DNA of 64,000 nucleotides, taken from positions 5,237 through 69,236 of the forward strand of contig JBHEMR010000192.1 in the NCBI GenBank assembly GCA_046262495.1, written 5' to 3'. The DNA is from GCA-003244245 sp046262495. GTDB taxonomy: Bacteria > Actinomycetota > Actinomycetes > Mycobacteriales > Pseudonocardiaceae. The notes under the pieces are model-generated. The model did no database searches and had not been told where the DNA came from. It saw nothing but the letters and a program-made list of their open reading frames with translations. This document shows positions 44,352 through 51,866 of the stretch, one piece after another. A program made the translations under genes and the position numbers. The number at the start of each line of letters is the position of its first letter. The stretch's first letter is position 1.

Positions 44352-45064
44352 CATTGACGTTGGATATGGCGACGTTGGACATGACCGACATCCATGTGGG
44401 CTACGGACGAACCACCGTGGTGCACGGCGCGACCATCGAGGTACCGCCCGGCGGGGTGACTGCCGTGATGGGACACAACGGTGCCGGCAAGACGACCCTG
44501 CTGCGAGCCGCAGTCGGGCTCCTCCAGCCCCGCGCCGGGCGGATCATGTTCGACGGCGAGGACATCACCCGGATGCGACCCAACGAGCGCGTCAAGCGCG
44601 GCCTGGGCTACGTGCCGCAGGGACAGCAATGCTTCCCACAACTGACCACTCAGGAGAACCTGCAACTCGTAGCGGACACCCGGCGAGGCGGCAATAAGCT
44701 GATCGCCGAGATGCTGGACCTCTTTCCGGCGTTGGGGGGGCTCTTGGCACGTCGCGCCGGCCTGCTGTCCGGTGGTCAGCGACAGCAACTGGCGATCGCC
44801 CGGGCACTGATCACCCAGCCGCGGCTGCTGATCCTGGACGAGCCGACCGAGGGCATCCAGCCGTCCGTGGTGGCGGAGATCGAGCAGACGATCCTGTCGT
44901 TGACCTCCTGCATGGGTCTGTCAATCCTGCTGGTCGAACAACACGTGGGATTCGCCCTCGCCGCGGCGAGCCGCTACTACGTCATGGAAGCGGGCCGGAT
45001 CACCTCTACCGGCGCCGGCGGTGCCGACGCCCACGCCGATGTCCGAGCCGCCATGGCGATCTGA
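44348..45064 (+). CDS. urtE: Urea ABC transporter ATP-binding protein UrtE
   Basis: 238-residue LivF-type ATPase. Walker A GHNGAGKTTLLRA, VPQGQQCFPQLTTQENL, signature LLSGGQRQQLAIARAL, Walker B LLILDEPTEGIQPSVV and VEQHVGFAL are present; the GIQPS segment is characteristic of UrtE. GTG 44348 overlaps the urtD stop. Last gene of the transporter operon. Confidence 0.94.
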   Translation: MTLTLDMATLDMTDIHVGYGRTTVVHGATIEVPPGGVTAVMGHNGAGKTTLLRAAVGLLQPRAGRIMFDGEDITRMRPNERVKRGLGYVPQGQQCFPQLTTQENLQLVADTRRGGNKLIAEMLDLFPALGGLLARRAGLLSGGQRQQLAIARALITQPRLLILDEPTEGIQPSVVAEIEQTILSLTSCMGLSILLVEQHVGFALAAASRYYVMEAGRITSTGAGGADAHADVRAAMAI

Positions 45065-45168
45065 GAACTAACCTGCCGCGCCGTGCCGGGAATGATCGGG
45101 GCGCACAAGTGGTTGTATGGGATGTCCGGGCCGGGTGGATTGTGTCCCCCGGGTCCACTAAAAACTGC

Positions 45169-45202
45169 CACCGCGGACGATCGTACGGCTGAAGCCGCGG
45201 TG
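45169..45202 (+). repeat. 8-bp inverted repeat between urtE and the urease region
   Basis: CACCGCGG (45169-45176) and CCGCGGTG (45195-45202) are perfect complements around an 18-base loop that holds ACGATCGT. It could be a weak terminator for urtE or an operator. The rest of the 212-base gap 45065-45276 shows no gene I would support. Confidence 0.45.
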
Positions 45203-45276
45203 TGCCCTTCGCCGAGAGGTGACCAGCACACTCGGCCCGGACCCGCTTCGCCCGGCGACGATAAGGATGGCAAGCC

Positions 45277-45585
45277 ATGAAGGGTGATCGCACAGAGATT
45301 GTCATCGACGCCGGCGGTACCACCCGGACATACGAGATCGAAGCCACCCGTAATGGTCGGCGGGTGGAGATCACCCACGGTCGCGGCATCGTGGAGGTCA
45401 CCGAGGTCACCCGTGGCGGCACTCCGATACGCACCGCTCGATTCATGGCCTCCCGGGTCCTCGCCCTGGTCGAGCATCCCGCTGCCCGACCAGCAATGGA
45501 CGAGGTCAAGCCAGTTACGCCGGTCGTTCCGCAACCTCGGGTAGGTGGCAGCGCCGCTGTTCTTCAACCCGCCGAAGTGATGTGA
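45277..45585 (+). CDS. Small hypothetical protein between urea transporter and urease genes
   Basis: 102 residues with a good AAGGA site before the ATG. The N-terminal two thirds look like a compact beta-rich domain (TEIVIDAGGTTRTYEIEA, RRVEITHGRGIVEVTEV), followed by a proline/valine-rich tail. No signal peptide, membrane helix or catalytic motif is seen. I do not recognise the family. It is co-oriented with urt and ure genes and 60 bases before ureA, so a link with urea use is likely but only by position. Confidence 0.6.
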   Translation: MKGDRTEIVIDAGGTTRTYEIEATRNGRRVEITHGRGIVEVTEVTRGGTPIRTARFMASRVLALVEHPAARPAMDEVKPVTPVVPQPRVGGSAAVLQPAEVM

Positions 45586-45645
45586 CAGTCATACTTGATG
45601 ACCCATACTCATTGATCGCCGCAGAGCGGGTGAGGAGGGGTCGAC

Positions 45646-45948
45646 ATGCTGCTGTCCCCGCATGAGCAGGAAAAGCTTCTCGTCCACGTGGCCGGCCAGC
45701 TGGCCAGAGAACGCCGGGCCAGGGGATTGCGACTTAACTACCCTGAGGCTGTTGCGTTGATCACGTCGTGGGTGTTGGAGCGAGCGCGGGACGGCCGTAG
45801 CGTCGCCGATCTCATGGCGGAAGGCCAGCGGGTGCTCAGCCGGCAGGACGTCATGGAGGGCGTGCCGGAAATGATCTCTTCGGTGCAGGTCGAGGCGACC
45901 TTCCCGGACGGCACGAAACTTGTCACCGTGCACCGGCCAATCCAGTGA
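45646..45948 (+). CDS. ureA: Urease subunit gamma
   Basis: 100 residues, the usual length: LLSPHEQEKLLVHVAGQLA, LNYPEAVALITSWVLE and VPEMISSVQVEATFPDGTKLV. Gamma is the smallest structural subunit of the (alpha-beta-gamma)3 enzyme. GAGGAGGGG precedes the ATG. The stop overlaps the next gene by four bases. Confidence 0.96.
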   Translation: MLLSPHEQEKLLVHVAGQLARERRARGLRLNYPEAVALITSWVLERARDGRSVADLMAEGQRVLSRQDVMEGVPEMISSVQVEATFPDGTKLVTVHRPIQ

Positions 45949-48011
45949 CCGACCGGCCCGGGTCACCGGGTGAACTGCTGCTCTTCGGTGAATCGGTCGT
46001 GCTGGGGCCGCAGGCCGGTAGTGAGCTGGTCGTGCTGAACACCGGCGACCGGCCCATTCAAGTCGGGTCGCACTACCACCTCGCCGCGGCGAACCCGGCG
46101 CTGGAAATGGACCGCGCAGCCGCCACCGGAATGCGGTTGGCGGTGCCGGCCGGTACGTCGGTGCGCTTTGAACCCGGCATCGAACGGGTGGTGCGGGTTG
46201 TGCCGCTGGGTGGCACCCGTACTGTGCCCGGCCTGCGACTGGATGCACCCGATCCCAGCGCGGCAGCTCGGAGAACCGCCAGCCCAGGCCGGTGGACTGT
46301 CGAGCGCAGCCGCTACGCCGCCCTCTACGGTCCCACCGAGGGCGACCGGCTACGGCTGGCCGACACGAACCTGCTCGTGGAGGTTACCGAGGACCGCTGC
46401 CGCGGGCCGCACGGCGGGGACGAGGCGGTCTTCGGCGGCGGCAAAGTGATCCGCGAGTCGATGGGGCAGGCCCGGGCTTCGCGAGCGGACGGTGCAGCGG
46501 ACCTGGTAATCACCGGCGCGGTCGTGCTGGACCACTGGGGGGTGGTCAAGGCTGACATTGGGGTGCGAGACGGCCGGATCGTCGGGCTGGGTAAGGCCGG
46601 GAACCCGGACATTATGGACGGCGTGCATTCCGCGCTGGTCATCGGCCCGGGGACCGAGGTGATCGCCGGCAACGGGATGATCCTGACCGCCGGCGCGGTG
46701 GACTGCCATGTGCATCTGATCAGCCCGCAGCAGGTGCCCGAGGCGCTGGGATCGGGCGTCACCACCTTGATCGGCGGCGGCACCGGACCCGCCGAGGGCA
46801 CCAAGGCGACCACCGTGACGCCCGGCGCCTGGTACCTGGCTCGAATGCTGGAGTCCCTTGATGCGCTTCCCGTGAACATCGCGCTGCTGGGTAAGGGCAA
46901 CACGGTGGGCGAACCGGCGCTGTACGAGCAGGTCGCGGCCGGGGCCAGCGGTTTCAAGCTGCACGAGGACTGGGGATCCACCCCAGCGGCGATCGACGCC
47001 TGCCTGCGCGTTGCCGATGACACCGGTGTGCAGGTGGCGATCCACACCGACACCCTCAACGAGGCCGGTTACGTCGCTGACACGCTGGCCGCGATCGGCG
47101 GCCGAACCATCCACGCTTACCACACCGAAGGGGCTGGTGGTGGCCACGCGCCGGACATCATCACCGTCGCAGCGCAGCCGAACGTGTTGCCCAGCTCCAC
47201 CAATCCGACCCGCCCGCACACCGTGAACACCCTCGATGAGCACCTCGACATGCTCATGGTCTGCCATCACCTCAACCCCGCCGTCCCGGAGGACCTGGCG
47301 TTCGCAGAGAGCCGGATCCGGCCGTCCACCATCGCGGCTGAGGACCTGCTGCATGACCTCGGGGCCATCTCGATGATCGGGTCGGACTCCCAGGCGATGG
47401 GCCGGGTCGGCGAGGTGATCGTCCGAACCTGGCAGACCGCGCATGTCATGAAGCGCCGGGGCGGGGCCCTGGCCGGGGACGCGGAAACCTCGGACAACTT
47501 GCGGGCGCGGCGATATGTGGCCAAGTACACGATCTGCCCGGCCGTCGCGCATGGGCTCGACGGTGAGGTCGGCTCGGTCGAAGTGGGTAAGCTCGCCGAT
47601 CTGGTGTTGTGGCAACCGGCCTTCTTCGGGGTGCGGCCGAACGTTGTCATCAAGGGCGGCATGATCGCTTGGGCAGCGATGGGGGACTCCAATGCCTCCA
47701 TCCCGACCCCGCAGCCGGTGCTGCCGCGGCCGATGTTCGGGGCTGCCGCGGTGACCGCCGCCGCCACCTCGGTGCACTTCGTGGCTCCGGCAGCGGTGCA
47801 GGGCGGCCTCGCCGACCGGCTGGCGGTGCGGCGCAGGCTGGTGGCGGTGCGCGACACGCGGGCGTTGGGCAAAGCTGACATGCCGCACAATGATGCGCTC
47901 CCGCGCATCGAGGTGGATCCGGAAACGTTCACCGTCCGGATCAACGGAGAAGTGGTCGAACCCGCTCCAGCGGAAGAGCTCCCGATGGCCCAACGCTACT
48001 TTCTGTTCTAA
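45945..48011 (+). CDS. ureBC: Urease subunits beta and alpha fused in one polypeptide (UreB-UreC)
   Basis: 688 residues in one uninterrupted frame. Residues about 8-100 are UreB (LNTGDRPIQVGSHYHLAAANP, RLAVPAGTSVRFEPG). Residues about 120-688 are UreC (SRYAALYGPTEGDRLRLADT onward). A short Ala/Pro/Arg linker, about 101-119, joins them. All nickel and catalytic residues are in place: His255 and His257, Lys338 (GFKLHEDWG, the carbamylated lysine), His367, His393, the flap Cys440 with His441-His442, and Asp481. It should therefore be active. Separate ureB and ureC genes are normal, and the known natural fusions I recall are gamma-beta. GTG 45945 overlaps ureA. Confidence 0.95.
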   Translation: MTDRPGSPGELLLFGESVVLGPQAGSELVVLNTGDRPIQVGSHYHLAAANPALEMDRAAATGMRLAVPAGTSVRFEPGIERVVRVVPLGGTRTVPGLRLDAPDPSAAARRTASPGRWTVERSRYAALYGPTEGDRLRLADTNLLVEVTEDRCRGPHGGDEAVFGGGKVIRESMGQARASRADGAADLVITGAVVLDHWGVVKADIGVRDGRIVGLGKAGNPDIMDGVHSALVIGPGTEVIAGNGMILTAGAVDCHVHLISPQQVPEALGSGVTTLIGGGTGPAEGTKATTVTPGAWYLARMLESLDALPVNIALLGKGNTVGEPALYEQVAAGASGFKLHEDWGSTPAAIDACLRVADDTGVQVAIHTDTLNEAGYVADTLAAIGGRTIHAYHTEGAGGGHAPDIITVAAQPNVLPSSTNPTRPHTVNTLDEHLDMLMVCHHLNPAVPEDLAFAESRIRPSTIAAEDLLHDLGAISMIGSDSQAMGRVGEVIVRTWQTAHVMKRRGGALAGDAETSDNLRARRYVAKYTICPAVAHGLDGEVGSVEVGKLADLVLWQPAFFGVRPNVVIKGGMIAWAAMGDSNASIPTPQPVLPRPMFGAAAVTAAATSVHFVAPAAVQGGLADRLAVRRRLVAVRDTRALGKADMPHNDALPRIEVDPETFTVRINGEVVEPAPAEELPMAQRYFLF

Positions 48012-48700
48012 TGACGGTGCTGGCGTCGCTGTTGTTGGCCGATTCCCGGTTGCCCACCGGAGGCCACGCACACTCCGGCGGGGTGGAGGCCGCGGTCGAG
48101 CGCGGTCTGGTGTGTGATGAATCCGACCTCGCCCTCTACCTTGCCGGCCGGCTGCGGGGTACGGGTTCGGTGGTCGCTGCGGTCGCTGCGGCCGGCTGCG
48201 TGCTGGCTGCCAGCATCCCGCCGGTGGACTGGGGGTGCTGGGACGCCGCGGTCAGTGCCCGTACACCGTCGGCCGCCGCCCGGGAAGCGTCCCGAGCGCA
48301 GGGTGTGACGCTTCTGCGTACTGCCCGCCGGGTCTGGCCGTCCGCTGCTTTGGAGGCGCTGGGTCAGACCCCCCGTCCGCACCACCCGCTGGTGCTCGGT
48401 GCCGTAGTAGCCGCCACTGGAGATGGTGCCAACACGGCCGCGTTGCTCGCCTTGCACCACCTGCTCAGCGGGGCCTGCGCGGCCGCAGTAAGGCTGCTAG
48501 GACTGGACCCGATCGCGGTCGCCGCCGTGCAGGCGCGCGCGAGCCGGTCAGCTGCGCAGGTCGGTTTGCGCGCGGCTGGCGTGGGGCGCGAGGCCGTTGT
48601 CCAGCAGGACACCCGGCTGCTGCCTAGCACTGGTACCCCACTGCCGGAGCTGCTGGCCGAACTGCACGCCCGCACGGAGGTGACTCTCTTTGCCTCGTGA
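48011..48700 (+). CDS. ureF: Urease accessory protein UreF
   Basis: 229 residues, helical. LLLADSRLPTGGHAHSGGVEAAVERG at the N terminus is the UreF hallmark. UreF acts with UreD and UreG in the nickel-insertion complex. The ATG overlaps the ureBC stop by one base (TAATG). No ureE gene is present in the cluster, as is common in actinobacteria. Confidence 0.92.
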   Translation: MTVLASLLLADSRLPTGGHAHSGGVEAAVERGLVCDESDLALYLAGRLRGTGSVVAAVAAAGCVLAASIPPVDWGCWDAAVSARTPSAAAREASRAQGVTLLRTARRVWPSAALEALGQTPRPHHPLVLGAVVAATGDGANTAALLALHHLLSGACAAAVRLLGLDPIAVAAVQARASRSAAQVGLRAAGVGREAVVQQDTRLLPSTGTPLPELLAELHARTEVTLFAS

Positions 48701-49310
48701 GCATCGGGCCTTGCGGATCGGCATCGGAGGGCCGGTCGGCAGCGGCAAAACCGCGCTGGTGGCGGCGCTATGCCGAACGCTGCGCGACGAGCTGTCGCTG
48801 GTGGTAGTCACCAATGACATCTACACCACCGAAGACGCCGACTTCCTGCGTACCCACGGGGTGCTGCCCCGCGAGCGAATAAGGGCGGTGCGCACCGGCT
48901 GCTGCCCGCATACCGCAATCCGCGATGACATCACGGCCAACCTCGACGCGGTGGAGGAGCTCACCGCGCGCTACGACCCCGACCTGGTGTTGGTGGAAAG
49001 CGGCGGGGACAATCTCACCGCCATTTTCAGCTACGGCCTGATCGATGCGCAGATCTTCGTCCTCGACGTCGCCGGTGGCGACAAGGTGCCCCGCAAGGGT
49101 GGACCTGGAGTCACCCGCTCCGACCTACTAGTGGTCAACAAGACCGATCTCGCCCCGTTGGTGGGCGCGGACCTGGACGTGATGCGCCGGGATGCCGTGG
49201 CAGTTCGAGGCGGCCGGCCTACCGTCCTGATCTCCCTGCGGGAGCAGCCCGACGCGGGACCGGTGGTGACGTGGCTACTCAGCCAACTGCGGTCAGCCGT
49301 GCCGCGGTGA
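48690..49310 (+). CDS. ureG: Urease accessory GTPase UreG
   Basis: 206 residues. The P-loop is GGPVGSGKT (13-21). The nickel-binding motif CPH is at 72-74 (TGCCPHTAIRDD), where the usual preceding Gly is Cys71. ESGGDNL, DVAGGDKVPRKGGPGV and NKTDLAPLVGADL complete the family pattern. GTP hydrolysis by UreG drives nickel delivery to urease. The TTG start is supported by CGGAGG at 48675-48680 and overlaps the end of ureF by 11 bases. Confidence 0.95.
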   Translation: MPREHRALRIGIGGPVGSGKTALVAALCRTLRDELSLVVVTNDIYTTEDADFLRTHGVLPRERIRAVRTGCCPHTAIRDDITANLDAVEELTARYDPDLVLVESGGDNLTAIFSYGLIDAQIFVLDVAGGDKVPRKGGPGVTRSDLLVVNKTDLAPLVGADLDVMRRDAVAVRGGRPTVLISLREQPDAGPVVTWLLSQLRSAVPR

Positions 49311-49320
49311 GGGGCTGCCG

Positions 49321-50073
49321 GTGAGGGGCCGGGCCGAGCTCACGGTCGAACCCGGACCTGAGGCACCCCGTCTGCGGTGGCGCAGCGCCGCACCGGTGGT
49401 GCTGCGCCCGACCGGTCCACACCGGGTGCACCTAGTGCAGGCCGCTGGTGGTCCGCTGGGCGGCGACGACCTGGCGTTGGACGTCCACCTCGGCGCCGGC
49501 TCATCCCTGCAGCTGCGCTCGACGGCAGCCATGGTGGTGCAGGCGGGCCGCCCTGCGGCGGCCGCGCGGTGGACTGTGGCTGCGGCGCTTGCACGTGGTG
49601 CCGTCCTGGACTGGCAGCCCGAGCCGACCGTCGTCTGCGATGGTGCGGAGCTGCACAGTCGGATCACCGTTGCCCTGCAGCGGGGGGCCTGCGCAGTCCT
49701 GCGCGAGGAGGTGGTGCTCGGGCGAGCAGGCCAGCGCGGCGGCCGCTTTGTCGGCGAGCTCGCGATCGAGCTGGAGGGCGCTCCCCTGCTGGTGCACACC
49801 CTGCTGCTGGACGGTGCTGACCCTGCACTCGCGGGCCCCGCCGGCACTGGCGGCGCCCGCGTCGTCGGAATGCTCGCGGTCGTGGGGGAGGGGGCCTGCG
49901 ACCCACCGCAGAGCGCCGGCGAGGAACCGGGACTGCGTTGGGGGTGTTCAGCGCTGGATGGTCCAGGCTGGCTATTGCTCGCCCTCGGCGATAACCCCGT
50001 AGCCGTGTCGACGCTGCTAGACCGTGCCGCGCGGGCGCGATCTGCTGGCCGGCGTTCTTACCATGCGGTGTGA
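49321..50073 (+). CDS. ureD: Urease accessory protein UreD
   Basis: 250 residues, beta-rich, UreD/UreH family: LRPTGPHRVHLVQAAGGPLGGDDLALDVHLGAGSSL near the N terminus and LDWQPEPTVVCDGAELHSRITV in the middle. It scaffolds UreF and UreG on apo-urease. Start GTG 49321, ten bases after ureG. Its last 16 bases overlap antisense with the remnant phzF gene. Confidence 0.9.
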   Translation: MRGRAELTVEPGPEAPRLRWRSAAPVVLRPTGPHRVHLVQAAGGPLGGDDLALDVHLGAGSSLQLRSTAAMVVQAGRPAAAARWTVAAALARGAVLDWQPEPTVVCDGAELHSRITVALQRGACAVLREEVVLGRAGQRGGRFVGELAIELEGAPLLVHTLLLDGADPALAGPAGTGGARVVGMLAVVGEGACDPPQSAGEEPGLRWGCSALDGPGWLLLALGDNPVAVSTLLDRAARARSAGRRSYHAV

Positions 50074-50510
50074 TGAAGTGTGCCGTCGAAGACGGTGATC
50101 GCGTGACCGGTGAGGTGGACCCGGTCGCCGTGGACGGCGGTGCGGACCAGGCCCGTCCGGGCGGAGGCTTGCAGTCCGGTGAGGCCGTCCCGGCCCAGGC
50201 GGCCTGACCAGTAGGGGGCCAGGGCGGTGGCGATGACCGCGCGGGCGCCGTCGCGGCGGGCGAGGTGGCTCAGCGCGGTGAGATCCGGATCCAGGCTGCG
50301 GACGTCTGCCTCGTCGGGGACACGGCGAGCACGTCGCCGAGGGCGCCGGTTCCGTAGGCGGCGTCGGGCTTAGCGCGCAGCGCTTCGGGTAGACCATCGG
50401 GGGTGGATATCGCGGTGGTAGGCGCGGCGGGGAAGTTCAAGGTGATGGCGCCGCCGTTGGCGGTAGACCATAGGACCGCGGCGAAGCGGTAGGCGCCGGT
50501 TTTGCGACAG
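50058..50510 (-). pseudogene. Truncated, frameshifted PhzF-family gene
   Basis: Reading the minus strand, two frames together give the C-terminal about 150 residues of a PhzF-family isomerase. The first frame reads RFAAVLWSTANGGAITLNFP through AYGTGALGDVLAVSP. The second reads DEADVRSLDPDLTALSHLAR through HLTGHAITVFDGTLHH and ends TAW-stop. The frames switch at the G4 run 50316-50319, as if one base were lost. The first about 95-100 residues of the family are missing, and a stop codon (50537-50539) closes the frame upstream. It is a decayed gene, although the single-base shift alone could be a sequencing error. Confidence 0.75.
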
Positions 50511-50593
50511 CAGGTGATACGACTGAAACCGATCGGTTACAAGATGGTCACAGTGGTGTCGTGTGATAGTTCTGACTCACTCGTGTGAGTGAG

Positions 50594-50700
50594 GCGCACC
50601 TAGGGTTCCGTCGCTGCCCGCAGCGGGTCTGGACCGAGAGGTGCAGGCGGGCAGTGCACTGCCCGCTCCACGGCGGGATAGAAGCCCGGGAGGTCAGCCA
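50594..50700 (+). ncRNA. Guanidine-I (ykkC) riboswitch
   Basis: The three conserved blocks of the ykkC/guanidine-I aptamer are in order: CTAGGGTTCCG (50600-50610), GTCTGGACCGAGAG (50627-50640) and ACGGCGGGATAGAAG (50670-50684) followed by CCCGGGAGG. Between blocks two and three lies a GCGGGCAGTGCACTGCCCGC hairpin, the variable stem. The consensus GGGATAAAAG has one change (A to G). The aptamer binds guanidinium and is usually an ON switch. It lies 48 bases upstream of the ureohydrolase start. A short palindrome CTCACT/AGTGAG (50576-50593) abuts it at the 5' end. Confidence 0.92.
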
Positions 50701-50701
50701 C

Positions 50702-50724
50702 GCCCGGCTGCCTCGCCGCCGGGC
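50702..50724 (+). promoter_or_regulatory. Expression-platform hairpin after the guanidine riboswitch
   Basis: GCCCGGC (50702-50708) and GCCGGGC (50718-50724) pair perfectly around a 9-base loop. GCCGGGC could alternatively pair with GCCCGGG at the 3' end of the aptamer. There is no U-run, so control may be at translation or by Rho. The GCGGAGG ribosome-binding site follows at 50734-50740. Confidence 0.5.
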
Positions 50725-50747
50725 GCCGTGGACGCGGAGGCCGCACC

Positions 50748-51866
50748 GTGGAGGAACTGCACAACAACTACGGCCCGGAGGCGCGATACGCCGTCGAGGC
50801 GGAAGCAGCGCTGCCGACGACGAAATGGGAACAGGAGATCGCCAGGGGCCTCGAATTGGGCCTACAAGGCGCTGACTCGATCGTCGACCGAAGGATCCCC
50901 ACCTTCTCCCGTGGCGAGTTGCCGCATTTCGCTGGCATCAACACCTTTCTCAAGGCCCCTTACGTCGAGGACGTCCGCCGCTGCGGCGAGTACGACGTGG
51001 CGGTGCTCGGCGCCCCCTTCGACGGGGGCACCACCTACCGATCCGGAACCCGCTTCGGTCCCCAGGGCATCCGCAAAATCTCCGCGTTGTACGGGCCGTA
51101 CAGTTTCGAGCTCGGCGTCGATCTGCGAGAGTCGATCACCATTGCCGATCTCGGCGACGTGTTCACCATCCCCGGCAACATCGAGAAGACTTTCGACCAG
51201 ATCTCCAAGGCGGTCGGGCACGTCTTCGCCTCCGGCGCCTTTCCGGTGGTACTGGGTGGCGACCATTCCATCGGCTACCCGACCACCCGCGCGGTCGCGG
51301 AACACCTAGGTGGCGGCAAGCTCGGCATCATCCACTTCGATCGCCACGTCGACACCCAGGAAACCGACCTCGACGAGCGGATGCACACCACGCCGTGGTT
51401 TCACGCCACGGACATCCCCAACGTGCCGCCGCAGAACCTGGTGCAGATCGGCATCGGCGGTTGGCAGGCGCCGCGTCCCGGGGTGCAGGTCGGCCGGGAG
51501 CGCGGCACCACGATCATGACCGTAACCGACTGCGTGGAGATGGGTATTGGGGAAGCCGCGCAGCATGCCCTCGATGTCGCGTGGGACGGCACCGACGCCG
51601 TCTGGCTGTCCTTCGACGTCGACTGCCTCGACGCCGCGTTCGTGCCCGGCACGGGATGGCCTGAGCCCGGCGGCTTCCTGCCCCGCGAGGTGCTCAAGTT
51701 CATTCAACTCATCGCCGCGTGCCCGTTGTCAGGCATCGAAGTCGTGGAGTGCTCCCCGCCCTACGACAACGCGGAGATCACTGCGCTCATCGCGACCCGG
51801 GTCATCTGCGACACCCTCGGTTGCCTTGTGCGCGCCGGTCACCTACCACGAAAGGCGTCGACATGA
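50748..51866 (+). CDS. Ureohydrolase, probable nickel-dependent guanidinase (GdmH type)
   Basis: 372 residues of the arginase/agmatinase fold with a roughly 70-residue N-terminal extension. Metal ligands are complete: His173 (GGDHSIGYP), Asp198/His200/Asp202 (HFDRHVDTQE) and Asp290/Asp292 (SFDVDCLDAAF). Ordinary agmatinases have FDAHxD; the FDRHVDTQE form, GGTTYRSGTRFGP, and Trp304 in GTGWPEPGG resemble guanidine hydrolases such as Sll1077, as I recall them. The guanidine-I riboswitch upstream strongly supports guanidine (to urea and ammonia) as the substrate. Agmatinase or another guanidino acid hydrolase is the alternative. GTG 50748 has GCGGAGG. Its stop overlaps the permease start. Confidence 0.82.
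   Translation: MEELHNNYGPEARYAVEAEAALPTTKWEQEIARGLELGLQGADSIVDRRIPTFSRGELPHFAGINTFLKAPYVEDVRRCGEYDVAVLGAPFDGGTTYRSGTRFGPQGIRKISALYGPYSFELGVDLRESITIADLGDVFTIPGNIEKTFDQISKAVGHVFASGAFPVVLGGDHSIGYPTTRAVAEHLGGGKLGIIHFDRHVDTQETDLDERMHTTPWFHATDIPNVPPQNLVQIGIGGWQAPRPGVQVGRERGTTIMTVTDCVEMGIGEAAQHALDVAWDGTDAVWLSFDVDCLDAAFVPGTGWPEPGGFLPREVLKFIQLIAACPLSGIEVVECSPPYDNAEITALIATRVICDTLGCLVRAGHLPRKAST

Noticed and set aside
45006..45567. Minus-strand open frames of about 167-196 codons between urtE and ureA
   Set aside because: They cover the end of urtE and the small plus-strand gene, show no motif and no ribosome-binding site.
46350..48071. 573-codon open frame antisense to ureBC
   Set aside because: High-GC shadow frame; low-complexity Arg/His/Gly composition and no family motif, while the plus strand encodes a complete urease.
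50017..50397. 126-codon minus-strand open frame over the ureD end
   Set aside because: It is the wrong frame of the phzF remnant; its Pro/Arg composition is a shadow of the two frames that carry PhzF similarity.
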